DNA of 64,000 nucleotides from Thermoactinomyces mirandus (GTDB lineage: Bacteria > Bacillota > Bacilli > Thermoactinomycetales > Thermoactinomycetaceae), in NCBI RefSeq assembly GCF_013868055.1, contig NZ_JACEOL010000030.1, positions 62,001 through 126,000 on the forward strand, in the 5' to 3' direction. Under the pieces are notes generated by a model, which searched no databases, had not been told where the DNA came from, and saw only the letters and a list, made by a program, of their open reading frames with translations. Positions 17,233 to 26,294 of this stretch are shown here, in pieces (positions within the stretch are counted from its first letter, which is position 1; the number at the start of each line of letters is the position of its first letter). The translations under genes were made by a program, and so were the position numbers.

Positions 17233-17964
17233 ATGGTGGATATCGAGAGGGTTACCGATTACGGGGCTTTGTCGGAACGTCTGGCCGCTGAGGTTTTAAG
17301 CTGTATGCTCGATTCCGGAGAAAATCTCATTTGCCTGCCATCCGGGGACACCCCATTGGGGGCTTTTAAAATCATTGCATCGAAACTTTCCGGAAAATCA
17401 AATCGCCTGAATTTCAAACTTGTCGGATTGGATGAGTGGGTTGGGATGGGCCGGGATACAAAAGGGAGTTGCCAATCCTGTATGTTTGAACATTTATATA
17501 AACCATGTGCTATCGGCAGGGATAAAATCATCGAATTCAATGCCCAAAGCACTGATTTGGAAATGGAATGCAGGAAGATGGACCGTTTTATCGCTGAAAA
17601 TGGCCCGATCGATCTGGCTGTTCTGGGGATTGGCATGAATGGCCATTTGGGACTGAATGAACCGGGGACAAGCTTCAGTCAATCTTCTCATATTGTCCCT
17701 TTATCGGAGACAACAAAAAAAGTGGCCCAAAAATATTTCCCCGAACCGGTGGAACTGGAAAAAGGGATTACTCTGGGACTCAAACACTTTTTGGAAGCGA
17801 AACGGTTAATCCTAATTGCGTCAGGCAAGCAGAAGGCGGAAATTGTCAGAAGAATTATGGAGGAAGAAGTTTCGGAACGCATTCCTGCCACCATCGCAAA
17901 AATTCACCCTGACAGCACATTGCTCATTGATCATCATGCCGCTTCAGCGTTACAGGAGGAATAA
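17233..17964 (+). CDS. NagB-like glucosamine-6-phosphate deaminase/isomerase
   Basis: Family members convert glucosamine-6-phosphate to fructose-6-phosphate and ammonia. The 243-residue product keeps the phosphate loop LPSGDTPLGAF, the aspartate of LDEWVGM and the catalytic block LGIGMNGHLGLNEPG. It starts three bases after the GH4 stop with GGAG as ribosome site. Together with the GH4 gene this suggests an amino sugar as the final intermediate; no nagA-like deacetylase is present in the operon. A divergent isomerase with another hexosamine phosphate is the alternative. Confidence 0.85.
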   Translation: MVDIERVTDYGALSERLAAEVLSCMLDSGENLICLPSGDTPLGAFKIIASKLSGKSNRLNFKLVGLDEWVGMGRDTKGSCQSCMFEHLYKPCAIGRDKIIEFNAQSTDLEMECRKMDRFIAENGPIDLAVLGIGMNGHLGLNEPGTSFSQSSHIVPLSETTKKVAQKYFPEPVELEKGITLGLKHFLEAKRLILIASGKQKAEIVRRIMEEEVSERIPATIAKIHPDSTLLIDHHAASALQEE

Positions 17965-17966
17965 TC

Positions 17967-18311
17967 ATGAACACAGAAAAAACGGGAGTAACCAGCAGTG
18001 AGATGAAACTTGAAGAAATCTGTTTCCAGATCATCGCCTGTTCCGGAGAGGCACTTTCCCTGTTGATGGAAGCGTTGAAAAAATGCCGGGGCCATGACTA
18101 TGCGGGAGCAGAGAAAAGCATTGATAAAGCTTCGGAGTTGTTAAACCAGGCCCATCATGCGCATACCCAATTGCTGGCAAAAGAAGCGGGCGGGGAAAAA
18201 ATCGGGTATTCCGTCCTGTTGACCCATGCCCAGGATAATATGATGAACACCCTTTTGGCCAAAACATTTACGGTGGAGATGATTGAAATGTATAAAGCAT
18301 TGAAGGGTTGA
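17967..18311 (+). CDS. PTS lactose/cellobiose-type IIA component
   Basis: This 114-residue helical protein passes phosphate from HPr to IIB. The His-rich active segment AHHAHTQLL (His63 as the likely phospho-acceptor) and the HAQDNMM segment that holds the metal aspartate are present. It has a 19-residue N-terminal tail. The start is two bases after the NagB-like gene, indicating coupled expression. Confidence 0.93.
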   Translation: MNTEKTGVTSSEMKLEEICFQIIACSGEALSLLMEALKKCRGHDYAGAEKSIDKASELLNQAHHAHTQLLAKEAGGEKIGYSVLLTHAQDNMMNTLLAKTFTVEMIEMYKALKG

Positions 18312-18365
18312 AACGGGCAAGTTAACAGCCAACATAAATCAGGGCTTTCAAAGGAGGAGTAAAAA

Positions 18366-18707
18366 TTGGATTTGCCAAGACTGCATGTGTTACTGGTCTG
18401 CAATTTGGGTGCTTCTACCGGCATCATGGTTGCAAAAATGCGTGAAATTGCGCAAAACAGCAAAGCCCTTGCAAATACCGATGTAAAAATTGATGCAAGG
18501 CCGGCCGGGGAATTGCGGGATTATGTGACGGAGTATGATGTGGTATTGATTGGGCCGCAAATCAAACATTTGTATGATAACCTGAAAAAGATTTGCGATC
18601 AGTATGAAAAGCCCATCGCCATTATCAGCACCGAGGATTACGGGATGGTTAATGGAGGAAATATCCTTAAACAGGCTCTCCGTCTGGTACTGGGCAATCG
18701 TTCCTGA
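18366..18707 (+). CDS. PTS lactose/cellobiose-type IIB component (TTG start)
   Basis: IIB carries the phosphoryl group on a cysteine and gives it to the incoming sugar. The 113-residue protein has the P-loop VCNLGASTGIM with Cys12. The TTG at 18366 is preceded by an excellent AAAGGAGGAG site, and no ATG fits. The gap to the IIA gene is 54 bases. Confidence 0.92.
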   Translation: MDLPRLHVLLVCNLGASTGIMVAKMREIAQNSKALANTDVKIDARPAGELRDYVTEYDVVLIGPQIKHLYDNLKKICDQYEKPIAIISTEDYGMVNGGNILKQALRLVLGNRS

Positions 18708-18889
18708 TCAGTTTGGATTTTATGCGCCGATAAATGAAATTGCCGTTGCAGGTTGGGTTTTCAGCTTGCGGGACAGCCGTTTTCGTTTCTGTAAATTTTT
18801 TTATGCGCTGGAATTAAATGAATTTCATGCTTTTGAAGGGTTTGTCAAACTTCGACTAATTCATTCTGCTATGAATGGGGGAGGATCAG

Positions 18890-20212
18890 ATGAGTGAAAG
18901 AGCCGATGGATTTGTTCAGTTTCTGGAGAAACATTTGATGCCGGTCGCCACAAAAATTGAAAACCAGCGCCATATTGCCACCATCAAAGACGGCATGATC
19001 AGCCTGATGGCGATCCTGATGGTTGGGTCCATTTCATTGATTATCGCCGGATTGGGCAATTTTTTTCCCGCAGGCAGCACCGTTCGCAATTTTTTTATGG
19101 ATCATTCTGCGCTGTTTAATTTGCCGTTCAATTTTACCTTTGGCCTGTTGGCCATTTACAGCGCCATATCCATCTCATACACCCATGCAAGAAGATTGGA
19201 CATTCCTCCGCTTCATGCCATCATCGGCGGCGTTTTGGCCACTGTCATTCTATGTGGAAGATATGTGGATGGACAGTTTGATTTTGCATTTCTTGATTCG
19301 AGAGGATTATTTGTGTCGATTTTTGCTTCCATGTTGACCGTCGAAGCGATGAAATGGCTCGTTGAAAAAAAAGTAACCATCCGGATTAAAGGATTGCCTG
19401 ATATGATCGGGAAAACGTTTGAGGCCATCCTCCCGTTGTTGATCATTATCATTGCAAGCGTGGCTGTCAACCAAACGGTCATTTCCTTATCAGGCGGGCA
19501 AATTTTGCCGGAAGTGTTTACGACCATGTTTGCCCCCGCGGTAGACGGAATTGACAGCTATCTGGGCGTATTCCTGATTTCCCTGTTTGAAATGCTGTTC
19601 TGGTTTCTGGGATTAAACGGTTATGCCATTATTGTCGGTTTCACGCTGCCGTTTATGACCCATTACCTGGCAGAAAACGCAGCCACATTTATGGCTGGCG
19701 GCGTGCCGCAATTCATTTTTACGGAAAACTGGTGGGGCTACTTTCTGGCCTGCACAGGCTCCGGATTGACCGGCGCCATTGCGATCCTGGCCTTGTTCAG
19801 CAAGTCGAAAACCTTGAAAGCGACCGGAAAAGCAACCATTATTCCCGCATTTTTCAATATTTCTGAACCGGTTGTCTACGGGTTGCCGGTTGTGTACAAT
19901 CCGTATCTGTTTATTCCGTTTGTATTTGGTACCCCCATTTTGGGCCTGTTCACTTACTTCATATTTGATATGGGCTGGGTCAGAGCACCGATTGCCAGCG
20001 TAGGCGGCATGCCGACACCTGCTGCCCAATATCTGGTGACCCTGGATTGGAAAGCAGTCTTGCTTGTTCCGCTTATTCTTGGCCTTGCCGTCCTGATGTA
20101 TTATCCGTTCTTCAAAATCTATGAAAAATCCGTCCTGAAGAAAGACCAGGAAGAAGCGGCGGCCAAAGCCAAGGAAAAAGATGTGCTGGAAGGGTTGGAC
20201 CTGGATTTTTGA
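18890..20212 (+). CDS. PTS cellobiose-type IIC permease
   Basis: The membrane channel of the sugar PTS, about 440 residues with roughly ten hydrophobic segments. It has the family-typical N-terminal VATKIENQRHI and the conserved block around NISEPVVYGLPVVYNP in the last third. The chosen ATG has GGGGGAGGA upstream; a second in-frame ATG five codons earlier lies inside that site. It is the last gene of the operon, with 182 bases between it and the IIB gene that show no gene of their own, and a strong terminator follows. Confidence 0.93.
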   Translation: MSERADGFVQFLEKHLMPVATKIENQRHIATIKDGMISLMAILMVGSISLIIAGLGNFFPAGSTVRNFFMDHSALFNLPFNFTFGLLAIYSAISISYTHARRLDIPPLHAIIGGVLATVILCGRYVDGQFDFAFLDSRGLFVSIFASMLTVEAMKWLVEKKVTIRIKGLPDMIGKTFEAILPLLIIIIASVAVNQTVISLSGGQILPEVFTTMFAPAVDGIDSYLGVFLISLFEMLFWFLGLNGYAIIVGFTLPFMTHYLAENAATFMAGGVPQFIFTENWWGYFLACTGSGLTGAIAILALFSKSKTLKATGKATIIPAFFNISEPVVYGLPVVYNPYLFIPFVFGTPILGLFTYFIFDMGWVRAPIASVGGMPTPAAQYLVTLDWKAVLLVPLILGLAVLMYYPFFKIYEKSVLKKDQEEAAAKAKEKDVLEGLDLDF

Positions 20213-20241
20213 TCGAAAACGCTTAAAAGTGGATTTTCTTG

Positions 20242-20278
20242 AAAAAGCCAGGCAAATGTCTTTTGCCTGGCTTTTTTT
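20242..20278 (+). terminator. Strong terminator after the PTS operon
   Basis: AAAAAGCCAGGCAAA pairs with TTTGCCTGGCTTTTT around a small loop and ends in a T-run. Confidence 0.92.
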
Positions 20279-20300
20279 GTCAAATAGTGAATCCGGAAGA

Positions 20301-20397
20301 AAGAAGCTTACGTCCTTAAGAGAGGTATCACCGATGGTAATGGCGGCAAAAGAAGAAGCCGATAAAGGCTTGCTGATTGGGGGATGCATATCATTTC
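20301..20397 (+). pseudogene. Decayed internal fragment of comM
   Basis: The translated stretch LREVSPMVMAAKEEA and the later bases GGATGCATATC align with comM at 27350-27455 (LRGVLPMVMAAREA and GGAATGCATATC). The spacing between the blocks is about the same, but frames and many bases have drifted. It covers a small part of the N-terminal comM domain and has no start or stop of its own. It lies between the PTS terminator and the bacteriocin cluster, 6.6 kb upstream of intact comM. Bases 20398-20633 beyond it show no gene. Confidence 0.65.
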
Positions 20398-20633
20398 AGT
20401 GTGGCTGATTTTTTTGTATTTTAATTGAGAAATGTTAAATATCGGAATTTCCCGCTTATAAGATTTTATTGCAAAAAAACTTCTTTATCCGAATCGTGTT
20501 TCATGAATTTACTCAATATGAATCGAGAGGTCGCCCTTATATTTCTCCAATCTGGCAACTTCTGAAGAAGTTCCCTCCAGTGACCCGGGTTAATACTTTG
20601 CACGATAAACCGGGGGCTTTCATGCTTGCCCCT

Positions 20634-22211
20634 CTAGCCGTGCAAACTTCCTTCCAACAGGGGGCGAGGGCGACAGGGACCGACCGGGATTTGGATCAGG
20701 CTGGTTTTTCCTAGCGCATTCAGCTTATAGATCTCATCACACGAGCTCACATCAAATCCGAGGAGCGGATGCCCTCCTATCCCGATGGCGGACGCCGCCA
20801 GCAGCAGACGCTGTACGAGCATGCCCGCTTCCATCTGTTGGATGCGATATCCTCTGTACCCCAGTGCCGTTTTCAGGTGATCCTTGTCCCCTGCCACATG
20901 CAGGCAGAGCGGCACTTGAAACAGATTTACATTGTGCAAAAACATTCCCTGTTGCAGGCAGAGCCGATGATCTCCGGGACGGATCCTCTGCAATGCATGA
21001 TTGGCGCTGTCATAATGGTAAGCACCATCCGGAATGCCTTCCACGCCATACAAACAGCCATACAGTGAGACACGGGACTCGGGCTTTTTCCGGACTCCGC
21101 CCAAATCGTTTCGATACGGGAAGGAAGTGGCAGCCTCTTTGAGCAGAGTGGCCAGTTGCTGCTGGCTTACCTTGCCCAAAACAAAATCCGTCCCTGGTGA
21201 ATGCCGTTTTCGGCAGACCGACGCCAGATCATACGATAACCGGTCCACGTGTGGCAGAGGTATTGACTGACTCCCACAGTTAATGTTCATCTTCCCCGCG
21301 AACTGCCGGAACGATTGAACTGATTCCAGCATGGATGCTTCGTTCATCTTGATCAGCATCGGATACTCCTTGACCCTGAGCGACCGGACATAGTGATCAT
21401 GCTGAACTTCTGTCAGCTCACAGCACAATTCGGCGGCATTGACATCCCCGTCAACGTCATTCCTGTAATTAAACCAATTGGTTGCCGGCTCCACCGACAG
21501 CGGAATAACTGCATACACGCTCTCTTCTTTTTCGGATAGCCCGAGCAGATGGTTAACAGCCTGATCAAGAAACTGGAAGTACACCCCCGATTCGAAGCCA
21601 AACCTTTTCGCCACTTCCAACAACTGCCCGATCAACACACCGGCATCCAGCCCTTGCAGACGGTAGGCAAAGTTATTGTATTTAAAGAAGTTTTTCCAAA
21701 ACATGGTCGACACAAAAACAGTACCAAAACAAGCCGACATGTCACAGCGATTGCCAAGAGCCCGGGCAAGATATGAATCAAAATTGCCTTCGCGCAACAA
21801 CACCAGGCGATGGTGTGCCACATCATAATGGTACACCCCGGCAGGTAAATCCTCTATTTTCAGAAACATATATAATTCGTTTGGATACAGCGACCCGCCA
21901 GAGGGAGCATACCGCCGTTTCAACTGTGTCAGGCCCATCGCTTGTTCCGAATCCGAGGTATAGACTGACTGGCAGAATTGAGTGATTCCGTATACATACC
22001 AGAGAAAATGACCGATTCCGCGAAGGTCAGGTTTCACGGGCGTTTCCCGACCTTCGAGTGTCAGCGGTACTTCCGGAGAAAGCGGAATCACAGGCAAGCC
22101 ACGGTAAAGCTTATACGCAAGTGGTGCGTCTTCCCAATCTACCTCCCAGCCCGGCGGCTGGATCTTGTCGATTTCAAAATGCAAATTGTGAAGAAATGCC
22201 TCCAGGTTCAT
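20634..22211 (-). CDS. SagB-type dehydrogenase of the TOMM cluster
   Basis: SagB-type FMN enzymes of the nitroreductase family oxidise azolines to thiazoles and oxazoles. The 525-residue protein has the family signature RRYAPSGGSLYPNELY (about residues 86-101) and a second nitroreductase-like half beginning near residue 330 with RKRHSPGTDF. The doubled form is usual for heterocycloanthracin-type clusters. The ATG at 22211 has GGGAGGG six bases upstream. It is the last gene of the minus-strand operon, 21 bases after the YcaO gene. Bases downstream show only a weak hairpin. Confidence 0.9.
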   Translation of the reverse strand: MNLEAFLHNLHFEIDKIQPPGWEVDWEDAPLAYKLYRGLPVIPLSPEVPLTLEGRETPVKPDLRGIGHFLWYVYGITQFCQSVYTSDSEQAMGLTQLKRRYAPSGGSLYPNELYMFLKIEDLPAGVYHYDVAHHRLVLLREGNFDSYLARALGNRCDMSACFGTVFVSTMFWKNFFKYNNFAYRLQGLDAGVLIGQLLEVAKRFGFESGVYFQFLDQAVNHLLGLSEKEESVYAVIPLSVEPATNWFNYRNDVDGDVNAAELCCELTEVQHDHYVRSLRVKEYPMLIKMNEASMLESVQSFRQFAGKMNINCGSQSIPLPHVDRLSYDLASVCRKRHSPGTDFVLGKVSQQQLATLLKEAATSFPYRNDLGGVRKKPESRVSLYGCLYGVEGIPDGAYHYDSANHALQRIRPGDHRLCLQQGMFLHNVNLFQVPLCLHVAGDKDHLKTALGYRGYRIQQMEAGMLVQRLLLAASAIGIGGHPLLGFDVSSCDEIYKLNALGKTSLIQIPVGPCRPRPLLEGSLHG

Positions 22212-22232
22212 CTTTTTCCCTCCCAGGCACAC

Positions 22233-24179
22233 TTATGGAAACGGATGCGGATGTGGATTGAGTTGTTCAATCGTCAGCGGCTCTTTCGCATACCCGAGTT
22301 CCACGGGTACCCTGAGCACCCTCTCCAGACCTGTCACACGGGTAAAGTGATATCCGAACGTCATTGGCAACATTCCAGGAATCAGCACTTTCACGCAGTG
22401 CAGTCCGTTTCGCCTGATTTCCGGCGTCGTTTGATCGACCACGATCACATCAAGGTTCAATCGGCGAAACACCTGGAGAATATCCTTTAAATCATTGGTC
22501 AGGTCCGCATGCCTTGCCATCCATTTAAATTCCTCGTCAAACGTTCGCAACGGACGATTTTCATCAAGCAGAAATTGAAGGCGCTCCTCCGATTGCGGCA
22601 AACTGTACAGCATGGAATGGTCCTCCATCTGCTGCACCAGGAACGGATCGTGAAGCATTTGCTCATATTTATCCCGGTTTGCTTCAAATTTCTCTTCAAG
22701 CATTGGCATCATGCCAGCCAACTCATGAATCGCACTTTTCACGGCCCGTACCGGGTTCAGATGAGATCCGGCCGCACAGATGATATTTGCTCCCTTTGAC
22801 CGTCTGTTTTTCGCAACCGCCCAAACGCTGGGAATCCCGTTCTCCATTGTCGCGTTAAACAAATACAGATCATATCCCGTCACCGCTTTTAAACGGTTGA
22901 TCATCAAGTGCAATTCCTGGTTGTTGGCAGAACTTGGGTCAAGGCGGGGGATCGGCAGTTGCGCGTACCAGGTCATCAGGAATGAATCGCGTTCCACCAC
23001 TTCCAAAATGCCGTAAAAAATGGCCTCCACCAGACTTCCGCCTAACGCGCATCCGTTGGAGGTTTCATACACAAAGCCATCCTCACCACAGCCCAGGCAG
23101 TAATAGGCGAGCAACTTCGGAACCAGGATCGGACGCTCCTTTTGAAACGAATATCCCCATACCCAATCGATTGGGCGGTCAGGATCAAACGGTTTGAACG
23201 GAAAACCAGGCCGGGCATACTGTTCCTTTGCGTGCACCCCGACCTTGACAGGGTCAAGGGCTTGATCTGCGAGATTGCGGTAACTGTCGCGGATCACGGT
23301 CCGTTTGTCACGGGGTGTCAGACCGCAATACCGCTCCAGACCCTCCAAAATGGCAGTTAACTCGCTCTCTCTATAGGAATGAGTCCGGCCTGCTGTTCCC
23401 TCATCCGCCGTGAGCAACGGAAGATTTACACTCGCATCGGCAAACGGGGACATGAGGTCATGCATTTTCCCGTTCAGAAGACCAGTCCGGCAATCCAGAT
23501 AGTCTTTAACCAGAACTTCTTTCAGGTCATGCATCGAACGGCAGCGGTAACTGTCAGCGCTGATCTTCAGACTTGGGGAAAGCGTTATTCGGGCTGCTAT
23601 CGGTGAATCATCGGGCAATTGGCCGCAAACCGGACACTCAGGATCGGGCAGAAAGAAATGACGTGAGCTTTTCAGCGTTTTCAGGTTGATCAAAAACACC
23701 CTCCCTTCCAGGTGGGCTCGTCTTCCTTGCAACACCCTCTGTGCCTCCGCTGTGAGCAGGTGAGCCATCTGCAATAGTCCTGTACGAGATGCCCACGCGT
23801 CATGCGAAATTCCCCCGTTCGCCGCCAGCCTCTGTTGCAGCTCCCACATCTCCTTGCGGTCAATTCCCGCCATCAGGCGTCGCCTGTCCGCGCACAGGGA
23901 GCACCCCGGTGTGCCTGAACGAACCAGCGGTCCGATCACGCCCTCGCCAAATGCAACAAAGCCGCGCAGCCAAGGGATGTTGACCGGCTGAAACACTTCT
24001 TCCACCTTATGATGAACGGAGGGTTGCCAGGCATCGTGCAACACCAGAGCCAAATCCGCCACTTCCGGTACGCCTGCCTGTAAATCCGTCTGACGAACGA
24101 CGTGGCATTTGGTGGACAGTTTTTCAGATACGAAGTCTGCCAACAACCCTTCTCCGACTACTACCACGACAGAGCTCAC
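22233..24179 (-). CDS. TOMM cyclodehydratase: fused partner domain and YcaO (SagD-like)
   Basis: YcaO enzymes use ATP to cyclise Cys, Ser or Thr of a precursor peptide into azolines. The 648-residue protein starts with a VVVVVGEGLL dinucleotide-fold-like strand, holds cysteine pairs GCSLCADRR and ECPVCGQ typical of the cyclodehydratase partner domain, then a full YcaO domain from about residue 270. The extreme C-terminus is NPHPHPFP, the PxPxPxP tail known to be needed in azoline-forming YcaO proteins. The start is a GTG that overlaps the stop of the upstream gene (GTGA) with GGAGGAATCTCG as ribosome site; longer readings enter the upstream gene. Confidence 0.92.
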   Translation of the reverse strand: MSSVVVVVGEGLLADFVSEKLSTKCHVVRQTDLQAGVPEVADLALVLHDAWQPSVHHKVEEVFQPVNIPWLRGFVAFGEGVIGPLVRSGTPGCSLCADRRRLMAGIDRKEMWELQQRLAANGGISHDAWASRTGLLQMAHLLTAEAQRVLQGRRAHLEGRVFLINLKTLKSSRHFFLPDPECPVCGQLPDDSPIAARITLSPSLKISADSYRCRSMHDLKEVLVKDYLDCRTGLLNGKMHDLMSPFADASVNLPLLTADEGTAGRTHSYRESELTAILEGLERYCGLTPRDKRTVIRDSYRNLADQALDPVKVGVHAKEQYARPGFPFKPFDPDRPIDWVWGYSFQKERPILVPKLLAYYCLGCGEDGFVYETSNGCALGGSLVEAIFYGILEVVERDSFLMTWYAQLPIPRLDPSSANNQELHLMINRLKAVTGYDLYLFNATMENGIPSVWAVAKNRRSKGANIICAAGSHLNPVRAVKSAIHELAGMMPMLEEKFEANRDKYEQMLHDPFLVQQMEDHSMLYSLPQSEERLQFLLDENRPLRTFDEEFKWMARHADLTNDLKDILQVFRRLNLDVIVVDQTTPEIRRNGLHCVKVLIPGMLPMTFGYHFTRVTGLERVLRVPVELGYAKEPLTIEQLNPHPHPFP

Positions 24180-26110
24180 CGAGATTCCTCCTCTCGTAAC
24201 AACACACCAAACACTCCTGCCAGTTCCTCCTGCAAAAACGGTTCCAGTGCCAGATCCAAGACCAGGAGCTGCTTGTGGTTCCGTTTCAAGACCTGCAAGG
24301 CGGACTGCAAGACTTCCCATTGTGCTGTTTCTTCACATGCGGGGATCACAAGGCTTTGCGGCACCTTTTCTTCCAGAATCACGGTTGATGTCTCTAACGC
24401 TTGTGTTGTGAGGAATGTCGCCTGGTTTTGTGCCTTTGTCAGCGCCTGTTGCAACGCTTTCCGCAAGGCGAGTGTCACATTCAAGCCTACACTGCCATAC
24501 CAGTGGCCGCTCGTACCAACCCACACCACCGGAAATCCGGATACTTCTTCCCCCAGGCCGATCATTAATGCTCCTTGCATCGTGGTCAATACCTGCAAAT
24601 AATACTGGCAGCGGTCATCTTCTACCGCACTCAGCTGTACACGAAAGACAGGGGGCTTCCGATCCTGACGCTTGCCCAGTTCCTCTGCCAGACATTTTTG
24701 CAATCCGCGGCAAACGCCTTCTGCAACCGTTTGTCCCGCTCCGACACCGACAAATTCCTGCGGTTCTGCCATTCCATCTTCGATGAGAAGTCCGACCGTT
24801 CTCGATACATATGCTTCAATCCCTGCCAGTCCCGCTTCCCGCCGCACTTCCATATGCGTCAGACCTGTACAGACAATGTCCGGCAACAGCTTGGCCGGTC
24901 CCTCCGACAACGGGTTGGCCGCCTGAACGCGGCACTGAGCCAACGGAAGTTGCTTCAGATTCCCTTCCTCCCAAAAATGAAAAATCCCTGATACTGGCGA
25001 TGTCAATAGACTGAAGTAACGAAACAATTCGTTCGACTCTTTCCTGTCCGCATTCTGTTCGAGCAGAGAATCAAGATCCTGAACCCATTTGGTTGTTGCA
25101 TGCCCGGTCACCAACGGATGGGGCAGAAACGAATGCCAGTTTCCTTCCAACGTCTCCAGATCCAGCAGGAAGAATTTATTTTTTTCTTCTGATTCGGTCA
25201 TCCCTGTAACCGTTTTAAACAATTCAAATGTGATCACATTGGCCAACATCGCTCCTGCTGGAGAAGAGAAGGTGTGCAACTGCGGGTCTTTGCAAAGCGC
25301 GGATTTGTGTATACGGCGCCACGCCGACTCCCAACATCCTTCAGAATCCGGATGTACCAGTGGACCCGCCAGCCCCACTTGTTGCAGGCACATGGCGGGA
25401 AGCAATATCTTCTTTTCTTCCCTGCAAACCGCATGAAGTACCCGCAGTTCCTCGACGTTGCCCTCCTGGGACACATACAAAACCGCATCGAATGGCTGTA
25501 CAGCCTCCCGCCAGAAATTCACCCCCTCTTCGTGCGGAGTGACTTCTTCCAGCGCCACCTCGGGGTCTGTTCGGCGGGCATGGGACGCCAGTTCCGCCAG
25601 TCGCTGCCGGTTGGTCTGCATCGAATCCGTGATCAGCATGTGGAACCGGGGCAATCCGGATTCAAGCAAGGCTGCAACCAACGAGACAAAAAAAGGACCA
25701 GAGCCGACCGCCAACACTCTGGTCTGACGATAGGACTGAAAGCGGTATGCGCCTGAGCCGTCAAAACTGTCCAGGAATTCAATTTGGGAAGCATACTTTT
25801 TGAGAATCTCATCCGGCAATTGATGCGGACAGTCCAGGCTTATGTCGCGGACAAATCCGTTTTGGTACAATATTTCCGCAATCTGATAGACCTGGTTCCG
25901 GTGTTGATCTGGTAATCCGTCTGTCAAATCCTCCAATGTGTATTCCCCGTTGAACAGAGGTATCAGTTTTTCAATCCACTGATCGATCGTTCTGCCTTCC
26001 ATGCGGAACGAGATGGAGTTGTTCCGAAAATACACACCGCCGTCGGGATCAGGTAGAAAAAACGTGTCTCTTTTCACTTTCAGACGCATCGAAGGATTCA
26101 AATTTGCCAT
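24176..26110 (-). CDS. Putative thiazole-containing bacteriocin maturation protein (ThiF-like, leader-binding)
   Basis: The 644-residue protein belongs by gene order and layout to the ocin_ThiF-like group of heterocycloanthracin clusters. Residues 1-115 resemble a PqqD-like RiPP recognition element (winged helix with RTIDQWIEKLIPLFNGEYT), which would bind the precursor leader. A nucleotide-fold segment VLAVGSGPFFVSLVAALL follows, and then a long C-terminal region of unknown role with a GVGAGQTVAEGVCRGLQKCLAEE helix. Zinc cysteines are not obvious here; the YcaO partner carries them. The ATG has TAAGGAGGAGCATA upstream. It is the first enzyme gene after the precursor, with a hairpin between them. 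Confidence 0.82.
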   Translation of the reverse strand: MANLNPSMRLKVKRDTFFLPDPDGGVYFRNNSISFRMEGRTIDQWIEKLIPLFNGEYTLEDLTDGLPDQHRNQVYQIAEILYQNGFVRDISLDCPHQLPDEILKKYASQIEFLDSFDGSGAYRFQSYRQTRVLAVGSGPFFVSLVAALLESGLPRFHMLITDSMQTNRQRLAELASHARRTDPEVALEEVTPHEEGVNFWREAVQPFDAVLYVSQEGNVEELRVLHAVCREEKKILLPAMCLQQVGLAGPLVHPDSEGCWESAWRRIHKSALCKDPQLHTFSSPAGAMLANVITFELFKTVTGMTESEEKNKFFLLDLETLEGNWHSFLPHPLVTGHATTKWVQDLDSLLEQNADRKESNELFRYFSLLTSPVSGIFHFWEEGNLKQLPLAQCRVQAANPLSEGPAKLLPDIVCTGLTHMEVRREAGLAGIEAYVSRTVGLLIEDGMAEPQEFVGVGAGQTVAEGVCRGLQKCLAEELGKRQDRKPPVFRVQLSAVEDDRCQYYLQVLTTMQGALMIGLGEEVSGFPVVWVGTSGHWYGSVGLNVTLALRKALQQALTKAQNQATFLTTQALETSTVILEEKVPQSLVIPACEETAQWEVLQSALQVLKRNHKQLLVLDLALEPFLQEELAGVFGVLLREEESR

Positions 26111-26211
26111 TATGCTCCTCCTTACCGTGAGCTGTTTTCAAATTTGCACCATCACGATGGTATTTTATGTATTGAGATTTGTCCTTTATGGCTGTTTTTA
26201 TAAAAGAGAAG

Positions 26212-26245
26212 CACCCTTGCCAATCAATATATCTGTGCAAGGGTG
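26212..26245 (-). terminator. Hairpin between bacteriocin precursor and enzyme genes (attenuator-like)
   Basis: CACCCTTGC and GCAAGGGTG are perfect 9-bp arms. On the minus strand the stem is followed by CTTCTCTTTTAT, a broken T-run, so it can stop part of the transcripts between the precursor and the three enzyme genes. On the plus strand a T-run (CTTTTTC) follows as well. Confidence 0.7.
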
Positions 26246-26294
26246 ACCTTTTTCTCAGACAGCTATGGTCTTCACCAGCAAACGATTCATGAAT

